From: Saccharina japonica
Taxonomy: Eukaryota > Sar > Phaeophyceae > Laminariales > Laminariaceae
Length of the DNA stretch: 64,000 nt
Reading direction: 5' to 3'
Assembly (NCBI GenBank): GCA_008828725.1
Contig: MEHQ01001803.1
Span: 31,593-95,592, forward strand
Part shown: piece after piece, positions 11,433 to 24,467 of the stretch
Numbering within the stretch: position 1 is the first letter of the stretch
Layout: each line of letters starts with the position of its first letter
The notes under the pieces: generated by a model
Databases searched by the model: none
Told to the model about the DNA's origin: nothing
What the model saw: only the letters and a program-made list of their open reading frames with translations
Program-made: the position numbers and the translations under genes

Positions 11433-12241
11433 GGGCCCATCTTAACGAACATCGCTTTTTATTGAAATGGGAAAACAATTTTTGTTTTTCGTTTGTTTTG
11501 AAAACGATTTCCCTTAAAAAACGTGTTTGGGTCTTATCGAGGAATGGTGTGTTGCGTCAAAAAATGTGAATAACGCACAAGGGTCAACGAACACCCGTGA
11601 GTAACCAACGAGGCGACCTACGGCCTGTGTCCTCCCCGGGGCGCCGCTGCCAGCGGAAAATTACGTCTGCCAGCACCGGCTAGGAGGCTATCACTCTANG
11701 GATGTCTTGGGTGGGCTGGCGCAGCCCCGAAGCCCAACGCGGGCAGCAGCGACGGGGATACAGCGATCGAACTTCAACGCCAAGTCGCGACCTGGTCGGT
11801 GCTCGTGTGGTTTGGGAGGCAAAGAGGGGTGAAAAATTGGATTTGCGACGGCCTATGTTACTTTTTAGGCACCGCAAGCGGTCTACCCTATGCTAGGGCC
11901 CGTCGGACCTCGCGCTGCGGCTGATCCGGTGGCCGTGCCTCTCGGGAATGGTGGATCTCGCCTCTGAATCAGTTGACGACATGGCTCAAGTTTGCGTGGC
12001 TTCCTTCGGTTTCATGGAACACGCCACGCCGAGTTGGATGAACTCCCAATTCAACAGAAAAAAAAGAGCAAAAGAAGTCCCAAAAGACTTGTTGTGGAAT
12101 TTCGTTTTATTGAACTACTCAGTTTTGAAATCGAAATATCTTGCTGGTTATTCACGTTTCGACCAATCAGGTCAAATCAAAACAAACGAACGAAAAAAAA
12201 AAACTCAAACAAACGAAAACAAATGTTCGTTAATACGGGCC
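11433..12241. mobile_element. 809-bp TIR element, inverted copy
   Basis: Same element as 8962-9770 in the opposite orientation, of equal length, inside the inverted block. It is duplicated together with its flanks, so it does not represent a separate transposition. Confidence 0.75.
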
Positions 12242-13492
12242 ATAAGTCGTTACGATGAGAGATGTTTTGTGAGAGCCGTGTACCACACAGATCCCACTCG
12301 CAGACAAGTACCTGGTATGTGCGCAAGAGCCGTGCCATACAGATCCCATTCGGCTATTAATAACATGATATGCACGTAGTATATCGTGCAGATCATGTAT
12401 AAACCAGGGATACATCTGCCCCGGAAAGTCTACTGTATATTATGATGATGTGGGATGTGGACATGATCTCATCTGTCCGATTTTTTGGGCAACATTCGAG
12501 AAAGAAAGGATGACATCATCTGTTTATTGGCCGCTGTGCGGCTCATTGTTCGTGTGGTACGTATCATACGTAGCTCATATACTGGTATGTATTTACCTGA
12601 AATCTAGCCCGTGGTCACAAAAACAAAAGCTCAAAAGTGTCCCCGTGGAAGAAAGAAGCATCACAAAATAATTAAGCGTCTACCCGAGGTCTACCAAGAC
12701 CGGTACGGATGGGGGGAGTACTACCGGCTGTGGTAGGACAATCCCTTCTAGGAAACCAAGAGTAATATATACGTACCAGGGACATATCCATGGTGCATAT
12801 GTATTCGTACACCGGGAAAATAAGAAGCACCCCTCCCAGGTTTACCTGCTGCTTGTTGTTGTGAGGCGCAACTTTAGGCAAGTACCTCGCCGCGATCGGC
12901 ATACTCTTATTTGTTTCAGAGTGCTCCGGCTTTCAGCCACAGCAACGACGTGACGTCATGGGCTGTTTTGAAGCACACCCGCTATAATAAACCTCTTGTC
13001 CGCTGGGTGCTGCGCTATTGAAGGGTCGGCCCTTCTTAGTCCATGTTGGTCGAAGCATATTGTACGTACAGACAATAAAACGGGACCATGCTTCGGCATT
13101 CATTAGAGTGAGAGGTAAGCGGAAGGCATGAAAGGGGGGCAAGCCCAAGACTTCTCTTGCGAGGCGTGAGCAGACACACGGCCGATCGAGCAATCGTCAA
13201 GAAGGGACGCGTTGCCAAGCTTATTATCCACGCGGTGGCATTGACAAAAAAACACCCAATGCACTGCCGAAAAGCAATGACCAGGTCGTGAGCACCACCA
13301 GCGTGCGGGCGTCAACGCGCCGGGAAAAGCTCAAATCAAAACAGCAACAAAACGTATTGTTGACAGTAACATTCATGGTTAAATTGACTGCATACGCCCT
13401 GTGACCTATTAACACTCCTAGGCATTGGTCGAAACAAATAAAATGTGCCAAATCCCGCGGACGACAGGAGAACCCTCCCCCCCCCCCCCCCC

Positions 13493-16400
13493 TGACATCA
13501 CGTACGTCCAAGAAACACGCCATAATTATAGTATGGAAACCCATGACAATGCGTTTCGGTAAGAAGAGAGAGAGAAGGGGTAGTCCGCGACCACGATGGA
13601 GTAACATTGAATACCAGAGTGTTTTTTTAACGCCTGCACGAACATGAACAGAGTGAAGTCTATCGCCACATCATCATCGCCACACCTTCCACGTTTCTCT
13701 CTTGTTGTGTTCTTTTTTTACGCGCGCTTTTCTGTGTTGATGCCCGCATCCACGCCCGGTACAAGTAGTATTGAGCCCCGATTGTGGTAGGAAATGAAAT
13801 GAAATGAAACAAAAACGTATTTGGTTTACTCCAACGGTGCCTCCAGCGGGACCCCTTTAGTCGTTTTGACCATCGGCCATGCATCCCGTTCGAGACATAG
13901 CACCGTTCCTACTCCTAATCGTGCTGCTAGGGGGGGGGGCAATAGCGAAGCTACGTCCGGCCCGTCGCTTCGCCTGGCGTTACTCACTTCGCTTCGCTCG
14001 ACCAGTATACTGATGAAATCCAGTCTACTGATGGCTGTCGAAGCCAGTAGAATATCTACCGACTGAGGCTGCGAGCGCCCAGCCGTAATAATTCCTCTTT
14101 TTGTTTTGGTGATGCGTTACTTTTGTTGTGATTGGTCTAAAACTGAAAAAAACACACACACATACACACACGCACAAGGAGATTTTCGGAGAGACGGCGC
14201 GGAGATACGGCCTTTCACTCATGTCTCCGACTTCTCCCAGCTCAATCAGGCCCCCCTATGTTTTAGGCGTCCGTTTATTATAGCAACTCATTTTTTCACT
14301 CGTAACAGTAGTATGCACCCGTACCCAAACCGGTACCCAGAGGGTGTGTGAATACTGCTGCGGTATTATAACATATTCGATCCAAGTCGGAATGGGACAT
14401 CCACGATACATTGTCGAAATGCTAAAATAATAGTAGGGTGCTGTACCCGTCTAGGTTCAACACGCGCTGTAATGCGTGAATATACTCCCACGACCACGCC
14501 ACACCCGCGATGGCCGGAGGATGCTGAGCGGCAACGGGTATAGGGTAGTATTTTGTTTTTGTTGCCCTCCGACAATGTATCGTACATATTACAAGGGCTC
14601 CGCTCCGCGGGCGGCTGACGCCGCCCGCTACGCTCGCGCAAGGAAAGGGGTAGAAGAGGCCCATGATGTATAGTGCAAGCAAAAGCACCGACTTGAAAAT
14701 GCCAAGAAGTTCATGGTAAGAGGTCCATGGTGCACAGGGAAGAAACGGCGGACTTGACATGCATGCAAAACAATGTCATGCTCGGGATGCACAATAGCTC
14801 CATGCTCCAGGACAACAAAGAGGCTGTATGATCGAAAGAGCAAGCACAGCAACACGGCTCACAGCACGGCGCTGCGCTGCCTGCTGTGGTGGGTGCGATT
14901 TGTGCCTTCGTGAGTATGTGTGGTAGTATACAACAACAACGAACGGTGGTATATATTTACTTTGTACTTTGTATGTATGAAAGAGAAAGCACAGCACAGC
15001 TCGGTCGTCAAGTTGTGAAGTACGAAAAACAGGAAATCAACAAAACTGAGAAAGAAGAAAGACGTACTCGTACATATTTGTACGTACGTACATACGTACG
15101 AGTAAGTATGTACTCGTACTCGAAAAAAGAAAAAAATTCCATCGGGCCCATTGCGCCGCAAAAAACAAAAACAAAAAGTTTTGACGTCTTTCGCGTTTTG
15201 TCAGCCTTGATGCTCCCCGTCCCTCCGCGATCACGTCGCCATCGATTCGGTCCGGGTCGAGCTCTACTGCCTCTCTGCCCCAGTGAGCCCCGTGGCCCGC
15301 CTCGCATGGCGCCCGGTGCTCACCGTGGCCCTCGTTCGCCCGCTCCATCATGAGGTGTTCAAATCGCCTGGTCCTCTCTCTGAAAAAAATATGTGTTCCG
15401 ATAAATAAGCACCACTTGAATGTTCTTTTACAAAAATAAACGACCCTTATAACTCTGACATACTCGATTGATACAGCAAGCAGCAACGCAGACAAAGGCC
15501 CTTCATGCTTCCCTCGTGTCTCGGTGGACACGCCACGCCTAGCCACGAAAAAGACGACCACGCTCCTTCTGACCCCCCCTCTACTGGCCGGCGCCCTCCC
15601 ATACCCGCGATGGCGCCGGGCTCGCCCGCGCTGCCGTGCTGCCTGGGCACACACACGAACCCAAAACTGAAAGAGGAAGAAGCCTCTCGACAACTAAAAA
15701 AATGTATAGGGGACAAAGAGAGGAGCAAGTAATGAACGGAGGCGGTGTTCGAAGTGGGAGCTCTGAGAGTGCAGGGATGAGGGATCCCTGAGCCAGATAT
15801 TAGTAAGTAAGTCTATATATACATGTTCCATGCCGATTTTATGTTATTCCAGGTATATTTATTTGAAAAGCAAAAACGAAACACTTCGCTCAACTGTGTC
15901 ATCGACTTTTCCCTCAAAAGCCACATTTTCGAGCTTTTGGTGTGATACATACATGTATCCATCGCGCGTGCTATACGGAGTGTGCATACGTAGCGCATTC
16001 TATGCGCGGTGCGGAGCTGTTTGAAGTGGTCTACAACGTCTTATCGCGTTTTTGTACACGACGAATTCGCTACCCATGTTACACACCTTGTGTATGGTGT
16101 TTGCATTTCGTTCGTATATACTCGCCAATCACGACGAATGGTCACCGATGTCGCCCATACGTCGGTCGTCACAAGGTCACAAAACTGAAACAATGCTCGT
16201 CCCCGCTTTTCGTGCTATATGTATGACATGATGCTCGTATGTGTTAATAGGGAAACCGGCTGATGCCACAATGTGGCTACAGCGGCACGCTGGTGAACAT
16301 CCTGCAGAGCCTCTCCGTGCCTTTCGAGACGGTCGACGTCCTGGCCGACGAACGCATCCGGCAAGGCATTAAGGCGAGTGCTGTTTCTTTCTTTCTTTCC

Positions 16401-17005
16401 CCCCTCGTTTCAGGAAGAAAACAAAAAGAAAAAAAAGAAAACCCTTCATCACGTGTTCGGACAGGTCGTCTATCCCCACTTCACGATCTAGACTTTTCAG
16501 GGAAGATACTTGCAAATATCCTCCTGCGCGAGTTCCTAGCGACCGCTGAAATGCTCGTATTGTTTAATTTGCCATCGTACAATGCTGTAGCGTGAGCCTC
16601 ACGAAACCAAAAACGTGATGAAATAACAGAAAATCCTTGGCACTATTTTCCACCTTGCTGGGCTCGTTTTTGTTTCTCTCTTCTTCTCTTTTGCCACAGG
16701 ATTTCAGCAGCTGGCCAACCATCCCCCAGCTGTACCTCGGGGGGGAGTTTGTCGGCGGTGCCGACATCGTGATCGAGCTGTTTCAGTCGGGAGAGCTGCA
16801 AGAGATGATAGAGGTAGCCGCCGCTTCGTAGATATGCCGTCCTGTATTCCACCCTGGTGTCCCTCAATTTAAGCACCGTGTTGATTAAACATTTCATGTA
16901 AACAGCGCTCGTTTTGTGTCGGGGGACAAGAGTGGTATGTAGCGTATCTTGCTGTGTACTCTAGGTTTGCTTCCTCTGTTGCATCATGCTCAACAAAAAA
17001 TCGGG
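13493..17005 (+). repeat. Duplicated block A, copy 3
   Basis: Direct copy of 4199-7710 at a constant shift of 9294 bases. Its junction with block B is again a G run, here broken by AAGAG (about 17004-17033), so the homopolymer linker differs in length from that of copy 2. Confidence 0.9.
16251..16831 (+). CDS. Monothiol glutaredoxin, C-terminal two exons (copy 3)
   Basis: Exons 16251-16373 and 16700-16831, with the same CGYS active site, cis-Pro TIP motif, GGADI motif and GC-AG intron as the copies at 3444 and 6957. The frame is intact. The N-terminal exon is again absent. Confidence 0.8.
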
Positions 17006-18265
17006 GGGGGGGGGAAGAGGGGGAGGGGGGAGGGTTCTCCTGTCGTCCGCGGGATTTGGCACATTTTATTTGTTTCGACCAATGCCTAGGAGTGTTAATA
17101 GGTCACAGGGCGTATGCAGTCAATTTAACCATGAATGTTACTGTCAACAATACGTTTTGTTGCTGTTTTGATTTGAGCTTTTCCCGGCGCGTTGACGCCC
17201 GCACGCTGGTGGTGCTCACGACCTGGTCATTGCTTTTCGGCAGTGCATTGGGTGTTTTTTTGTCAATGCCACCGCGTGGATAATAAGCTTGGCAACGCGT
17301 CCCTTCTTGACGATTGCTCGATCGGCCGTGTGTCTGCTCACGCCTCGCAAGAGAAGTCTTGGGCTTGCCCCCCTTTCATGCCTTCCGCTTACCTCTCACT
17401 CTAATGAATGCCGAAGCATGGTCCCGTTTTATTGTCTGTACGTACAATATGCTTCGACCAACATGGACTAAGAAGGGCCGACCCTTCAATAGCGCAGCAC
17501 CCAGCGGACAAGAGGTTTATTATAGCGGGTGTGCTTCAAAACAGCCCATGACGTCACGTCGTTGCTGTGGCTGAAAGCCGGAGCACTCTGAAACAAATAA
17601 GAGTATGCCGATCGCGGCGAGGTACTTGCCTAAAGTTGCGCCTCACAACAACAAGCAGCAGGTAAACCTGGGAGGGGTGCTTCTTATTTTCCCGGTGTAC
17701 GAATACATATGCACCATGGATATGTCCCTGGTACGTATATATTACTCTTGGTTTCCTAGAAGGGATTGTCCTACCACAGCCGGTAGTACTCCCCCCATCC
17801 GTACCGGTCTTGGTAGACCTCGGGTAGACGCTTAATTATTTTGTGATGCTTCTTTCTTCCACGGGGACACTTTTGAGCTTTTGTTTTTGTGACCACGGGC
17901 TAGATTTCAGGTAAATACATACCAGTATATGAGCTACGTATGATACGTACCACACGAACAATGAGCCGCACAGCGGCCAATAAACAGATGATGTCATCCT
18001 TTCTTTCTCGAATGTTGCCCAAAAAATCGGACAGATGAGATCATGTCCACATCCCACATCATCATAATATACAGTAGACTTTCCGGGGCAGATGTATCCC
18101 TGGTTTATACATGATCTGCACGATATACTACGTGCATATCATGTTATTAATAGCCGAATGGGATCTGTATGGCACGGCTCTTGCGCACATACCAGGTACT
18201 TGTCTGCGAGTGGGATCTGTGTGGTACACGGCTCTCACAAAACATCTCTCATCGTAACGACTTAT

Positions 18266-19074
18266 GGCCCGTATTAACGAACATTTGTTTTCGTTTGTTT
18301 GAGTTTTTTTTTTTCGTTCGTTTGTTTTGATTTGACCTGATTGGTCGAAACGTGAATAACCAGCAAGATATTTCGATTTCAAAACTGAGTAGTTCAATAA
18401 AACGAAATTCCACAACAAGTCTTTTGGGACTTCTTTTGCTCTTTTTTTTCTGTTGAATTGGGAGTTCATCCAACTCGGCGTGGCGTGTTCCATGAAACCG
18501 AAGGAAGCCACGCAAACTTGAGCCATGTCGTCAACTGATTCAGAGGCGAGATCCACCATTCCCGAGAGGCACGGCCACCGGATCAGCCGCAGCGCGAGGT
18601 CCGACGGGCCCTAGCATAGGGTAGACCGCTTGCGGTGCCTAAAAAGTAACATAGGCCGTCGCAAATCCAATTTTTCACCCCTCTTTGCCTCCCAAACCAC
18701 ACGAGCACCGACCAGGTCGCGACTTGGCGTTGAAGTTCGATCGCTGTATCCCCGTCGCTGCTGCCCGCGTTGGGCTTCGGGGCTGCGCCAGCCCACCCAA
18801 GACATCCCTAGAGTGATAGCCTCCTAGCCGGTGCTGGCAGACGTAATTTTCCGCTGGCAGCGGCGCCCCGGGGAGGACACAGGCCGTAGGTCGCCTCGTT
18901 GGTTACTCACGGGTGTTCGTTGACCCTTGTGCGTTATTCACATTTTTTGACGCAACACACCATTCCTCGATAAGACCCAAACACGTTTTTTAAGGGAAAT
19001 CGTTTTCAAAACAAACGAAAAACAAAAATTGTTTTCCCATTTCAATAAAAAGCGATGTTCGTTAAGATGGGCCC
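18266..19074. mobile_element. 809-bp TIR element, third copy
   Basis: Same termini and length as 8962-9770. It is carried within the third copy of block B. Confidence 0.75.
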
Positions 19075-19562
19075 TTAGGGTCGTTCTTATCGGAGCCATA
19101 AATTTCCAAAATTTCCATGTTTTTTTTCGCGCAATTTTTTAGATTTCCATTTTTTCCATTTTTTTTTCTTCCATTTATTGGAACGTGAAGCCTTCCAAAC
19201 ATTTTGCCCTCTGAAGAATTTCCAATATTTCCATAATTTCCAAGATTTCCAAGATGTCCTTTTTTTTTTGGAAAAAAAAATTGGAAATTATGGAAAAAAA
19301 GCTGCTCGATAAGAATTAGGGTCGTTCTTATCGGAGCCATAAATTTCCAAAATTTCCATGTTTTTTTTCGCGCAATTTTGTAGATTTCCATTTTTTCCAT
19401 TTTTTTTTTCCATTTATTGGAACGTGAAGCCTTCCAAACATTTTGCCCTCTGAAGAATTTCCAATACTTCCATAATTTCCAAGATTTCCAAGATGTCCTT
19501 TTTTTTTTGGAAAAAAAAATTGGAAATTATGGAAAAAAGCTGCTCGATAAGAATGGCCCTTA
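19075..19562. mobile_element. Two tandem AT-rich MITEs (AGGGTCGTTCTTATCG family)
   Basis: Two near-identical units of about 245 bp, 19075-19315 and 19316-19562. Each begins TTAGGGTCGTTCTTATCGG and ends near GCTGCTCGATAAGAA. The interior repeats CCATTTTT and TTTCCAAGATTTCC words. Block B copy 1 has only one unit at this place. Confidence 0.7.
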
Positions 19563-19566
19563 AACG

Positions 19567-19649
19567 TACCAATCTGTCTCTAAATATAAGTAAACTTTGT
19601 TTATTTAGATTTGATCCATACGTCCCTTATATTTAGGGACAGAGTGGTA
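19567..19649. mobile_element. 83-bp Stowaway-like MITE
   Basis: TACCAATCTGTCTCTAAATA to ATATTTAGGGACAGAGTGGTA as inverted ends. It is the same family as 27799-27881, whose interior differs while the termini are conserved. Confidence 0.65.
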
Positions 19650-20224
19650 GGATCTACAGACGATCTATATAGAAGATCGTGATCTGTCCGATGTATGGAG
19701 TGCTGATTGCATGTCCAACGTGCATAAGGCCTTTGGTGTACCACCTAGTTCGAGATACCGCCTCATCGAGCAGCAACGGATGAGATAGGATGTGTCTGCT
19801 CTGAAGATCTATATATTATGTGGAGGAATTTGATACGAATCTACTGCTTGCTGCTGCTGTGTGTGCTGTTTGGATCCGCGCGGGAAATCTCTTGAGGAAA
19901 AATGGATTCTACTCGCGTTAGCAACGCGCTTGAACGCAGCAAAAGCAAGAACCACGTGAGATGAGCACCAACTACCACATAGCAGGTGCTGTGTACTGAC
20001 ACAATGCCCAAAGGAACCAGATTAGATTGCGAGTACGAACTGCGAGCGAACATGCTCGGATATTGGATATGGAAACCAAACATCAAAAATATTTTCAGGG
20101 GAGGGTTTGAATCTGCCCCCTGTCAAGAAACGCTTCTCCTTTTCGAAGAACACCATTCCTGAAAGTTCTTTGAATGTCTTCAAACCCCGAAAGCTGTCCT
20201 GCTTTGAGGTAGCACTTGCTCGCG

Positions 20225-23200
20225 ATGGCTACCCCAAAGACAGACCCTGTAGGCACGAAGGCGTTGTTAGCAAGTCTAGAGAGCGTGGTGATGGACCTCA
20301 ATGACATGGAGAACATGATCGAGAACTTTGAGGACTCCACAGCAGAGCCGTTCTTCTCCAAAGTGTGAGACACTGCTCCTGCATTTATTTTTGGTATGAT
20401 TGCTGTTGTGTTGGTCGTTGGATCCCAAGCCAAGCGCGATAGACGATAGACACCATCACGATATAAGTTGCATCTATCTCCTAGCAGGCTACGTGTGTAT
20501 GTAGGCGAAGTGTTTGGTTCGTCGAGTGGGTTCACTGACAGTTGACAGAGTAACGACACCCAAACATCCCTCCAGGATCGATCAAGGTTGAGGTTGGTTG
20601 TGCCCTTTTCCAAGCAAGCTTGGAGCAAGTACGAACATACCCTGCGGAACTACTCGCACTCGTACGCAGCAGTACTGCTGCTGTAATTTGCGCCTTGAGG
20701 AAGATGCAAAGCTCAAGACAAGCTTTAGAGTTGCAAGCGGTCACAGTAACACAGCATCGCCGCAAGCAAGCCAAGCGAGACGTTTCGACATTACTGGCAC
20801 TGATTAGCATACACACACGCGTGCCTATGACTTGCTGATGAGCGATTGCGATGGACGCAACAAGAACAACTTGTGAACAGGCCAACAGACCTCGGAATGT
20901 TCACGTGTACAGGGAGTAGTTCATGCCACACAGGTGCTCTGTAGATTGATCGTCAAAATACTTGATCAAATACTTCATGTGCACGTGTGCATCGCCGTGC
21001 CGGGAACGTGGTGTGTTGTCTCGCCTCCGTAAAAAAAAAAAAAAAAATGGAGACTTTGCGCTGCGGCCACGACATGGCATATCATAGCATAGCATACCTT
21101 TGCGCGCAGGTACATCTAATATGTACTTGGTACAAAAAACACACACAGGCGCCCTGACGACCCTACGCCGTATGTACGTTCATCATGTTCTGAGTTCTGA
21201 GAAACACACCACATTTTGCGTCTTGTGGTTGCCGCCTTACCTCCTCCCTCCTCCGTGATGTTGTACTATACTGCCTACGGTCTACTCGTACGACAACGGT
21301 AGAGAATAGAGAAGTATTGATGCTGTACACGTACAGCAGTACTCGTGTGCATGTACCACTCTGGACGGAAATGTAAGGACCGTTCGGCCTTCATACTAGT
21401 AATTGGTGGTAATGAGGCGCGACCTCAAATACCTGCAGCAGTCATATCTTCGATGCATCACGCTGGAAAAATATTTGTGCGCTGAACCAACACGAACGAA
21501 CATCTACGTATACGTGATTTGGTTCGCTCTTTTTGGAGAAAAAAAAACGTCAGCATACAGCAGCAGCAGCACCTGTGCCGGCCGGAGCAACAACAGCAGC
21601 GGAACAGCAGCAGCAGTAGGACACACGAGGCCAGGCCGTAGCGTCGCTGGAATACGCTCGGCCTGACGGTCTAACACTTGAACCCTCTGTACTCGTACTC
21701 AATTTCTCGTATGTCTCCTGCTTCCTCAACGCGACACGTACCTCGTTCGTATTGTTATTCGGCATATGAAAAAAATCGAAACCTGATATATGTACGTACG
21801 TGTGTCCAACAACCGATATTCTAGCTACCGATGTTCTTTGTTTCACGAATATCATGTTTACCACTGGTGTACGACATCAACACCAGAGCGTCTCCGTCCC
21901 CTCATCAGTAGGAGGGTAGGCCTTACAATACCACCTGCGTCATGTCTTAGGGACACGGCCCAAACGTTGCTGTGGTCGAACACATTCTGCCTACTCGTAC
22001 TGGTAGATTGGGTTTCGTTCGGTAGAACTCAATAAAACTAGAACCGAAGTCTGTCGTAGTGTCCAAAAACCGATATTCTCCTAGCACAGGTGCCACCACT
22101 ACTACTGCTGTACGGCATGTACAGCAGAGCTTACCCGCCCCCTCATCAGTGGGAGGGTGGGCCTTTCAATGCCACCTCGTCACTGCTGTACGCTCGGCTT
22201 GTCGGTCTAGCACTTGAATTCGATGCTCCCACGCTTGGGTCTATCGTATTGTTCGGCATAATTGATTTCATCTGTATTTTAAAAAATAAGAACCGTGGTG
22301 AAATAAAAATATTGAAAAAAAACGCCTCCGGTCATGTGCCTCTAAAAGCACACGCTGCCGCTCCTAGCTCGACCAACTCTGGACGAGTTACAGCGAAACC
22401 AGCACGAGAAGACTTCGTTAAAATTTGTGCATGCACAGAGCCCGACGGGACTGACGTTGGTGCCGTGTACTATGAGTGCGAAGTACGAACGTGGATGTTG
22501 ACTGTCTCACACCCACAGATTATATATATATTTTTCCACCCTACCAGCCCTCATGCGACCCGATAGGAAGACCCTTTTTTTTTCATTTGAAGAATCAATG
22601 AAAAAAAAGGCTCGCGCTTCGCGCTCGCGCGGCTCATTATTAATGTTTAAATTATCGTTATACGTCCGCCCGTTTAAACGCTCCTTATTATATCTCCGCC
22701 CCCGTTTAAACTCCCCTTCCTATATTTCCGCCCACAGGTACCAGTAAGCAATGCCGTATACTGTAATCAAGATAATAATATAACACACCCCCTGTGGGGG
22801 GACAAATTTCCGAGACTACTGTAATTTCTCCGAAACTGCGTAGGGAGGGCAAACAACCACAAAAAAGGGCGATGTTGGGAAGATCTCGTCGAGATATTTC
22901 CATGGGAAGATGTCGTCGAGATATTTCCATGCATAAGCACATTGTTGCTCGGCGTACACAATAGGAGTTCCCCTCCCCGTCGCCGAGCAAATAATAAATC
23001 AGCGTAGAAAATCGTCCTTTCAATTGAGGGGGGTGGGCTAAATCTTGCGTGATAGACTACCATAAACCAGCGTTTGATATCGCCCAACTAACAGAGGGGG
23101 TACGCTAAATCTTGCATGTTAAACGGTATCATGGTTCATTTGTAACAGCCTTAAATAATGTGCATGGCAATTCAATGTTTACATAAGTACCACAGGTTAC

Positions 23201-24405
23201 CAAATATTGTAAGCATAGACGTGTCGACGTGTACTCGTACATAGCGACTCGACGTACGTATAATATCTTAAAAAGAGCCTGTATACATATCATATGTGCG
23301 GAGATTCTCCCCAACAAAAAGCAGGCTGCCCTTTCTGCTATTTGCTGTTCTGTACAACATGTGTAACTGTAATGCTCTGCCAATACTACGTACAGAGTAC
23401 CTGTCGCAAGATTTTAGACGGCCCAGGCCCAGGCATCGCCCCCAGTTCTTGTTGTTCACACATACTGGTATACGGTATACCACCTGGTAAATAAATCGCA
23501 CACACATGGCCTAAAAAACTGTGCCGTTCCGCCACGCCGCTCGCGCCGCATCTTCGGCAGTGCTAATCTGCATATCTGCATCATGCTGCTTGCTCTCTCC
23601 TGACCCCCCCCCCCTATTTTCTGCGGCGCGTCTTCAATTTCCTTTTTTTCATAGAACTCCTCCTCCTCCTCCTCCTCCTCCCCCCATCGTCCGTACCCGT
23701 CCCTTTCTCCCGTACCGTCCATTCTGAACCACGTTCCGTTACCGCCTTCTCGTGTACTTGCGTACGTCATGAGGGGGGGTTCGGAGCAAATTTCGCTATT
23801 ACAAGAGACCACTGATTTCTTTCACCCCCTTGACCGACCACCCTGCCTACATGAAAAGTAGCATATAATAGTAGCATTTTATTTAACCCTTCGGAGGAGA
23901 AAATTGACGATAAAAAAGGGGGACGGTTAAAGCAGCAGCGGTCACGGTCACTGCGTGATCTAAGTTTATCTCCCGAGTTAACAATGCAAAGGAGTCGCAC
24001 GTACGTCACGGACGCAAACAAATGATCTCTCTCGCCCGTACTGCTACTAATAGGCGCCCACGCTGCTCGTACATAGGCGGCTGAACCACCAAAGTTCATC
24101 ATTGTTTTGGTCGCTATGATATCCGTTATATCCCTTATATCCCTCACATCCCTTAAAAGGGGTCCCTCAATTCCCTTAAAAGGGGTCCCAGAGAGGTCAT
24201 AACCCTTGTAGTACCGCACTGCGCAGGAACATACATTTGGCTCTAACTACACTATATAATCAAGTAATCTGTCCCCCAAAACGGGACTGTGGTTCTAAAT
24301 GGGTTAAGGACGAACGTACCGTTAATAAATATAGATATATATATATGTATTTCCATCCCCACTTTTCATCTTCGCCCTTCTTTTCTCTCTCCATACTACG
24401 TAGTA

Positions 24406-24467
<62 letters not shown>

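Larger units (their letters stand above)
10822..13492 (-). repeat. Inverted copy of block B and its right flank
   Basis: Reverse complement of about 17022-19900. It contains the inverted 809-bp element (11433-12241) and the 83-bp MITE (11073-11155). It ends in a C homopolymer (about 13475-13492) fused directly to block A copy 3. About 60 bases at 11160-11220 have no counterpart in the direct copy, and the direct copy has one extra tandem MITE. An isolated n is at 11699, where the other copies read G. Confidence 0.85.
17022..19900 (+). repeat. Duplicated block B, copy 3 with right flank
   Basis: Direct copy of 7727-9915 that continues further right, matching the inverted block down to about 10822. 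It includes the 809-bp element, two tandem AT-rich MITEs and the 83-bp MITE. Unique sequence with MED10 exon 1 begins just beyond it. Confidence 0.85.

Noticed and set aside
23456-23812. Glu-rich acidic protein
   Set aside because: The acidic run is the (CTC)n microsatellite read on the minus strand.
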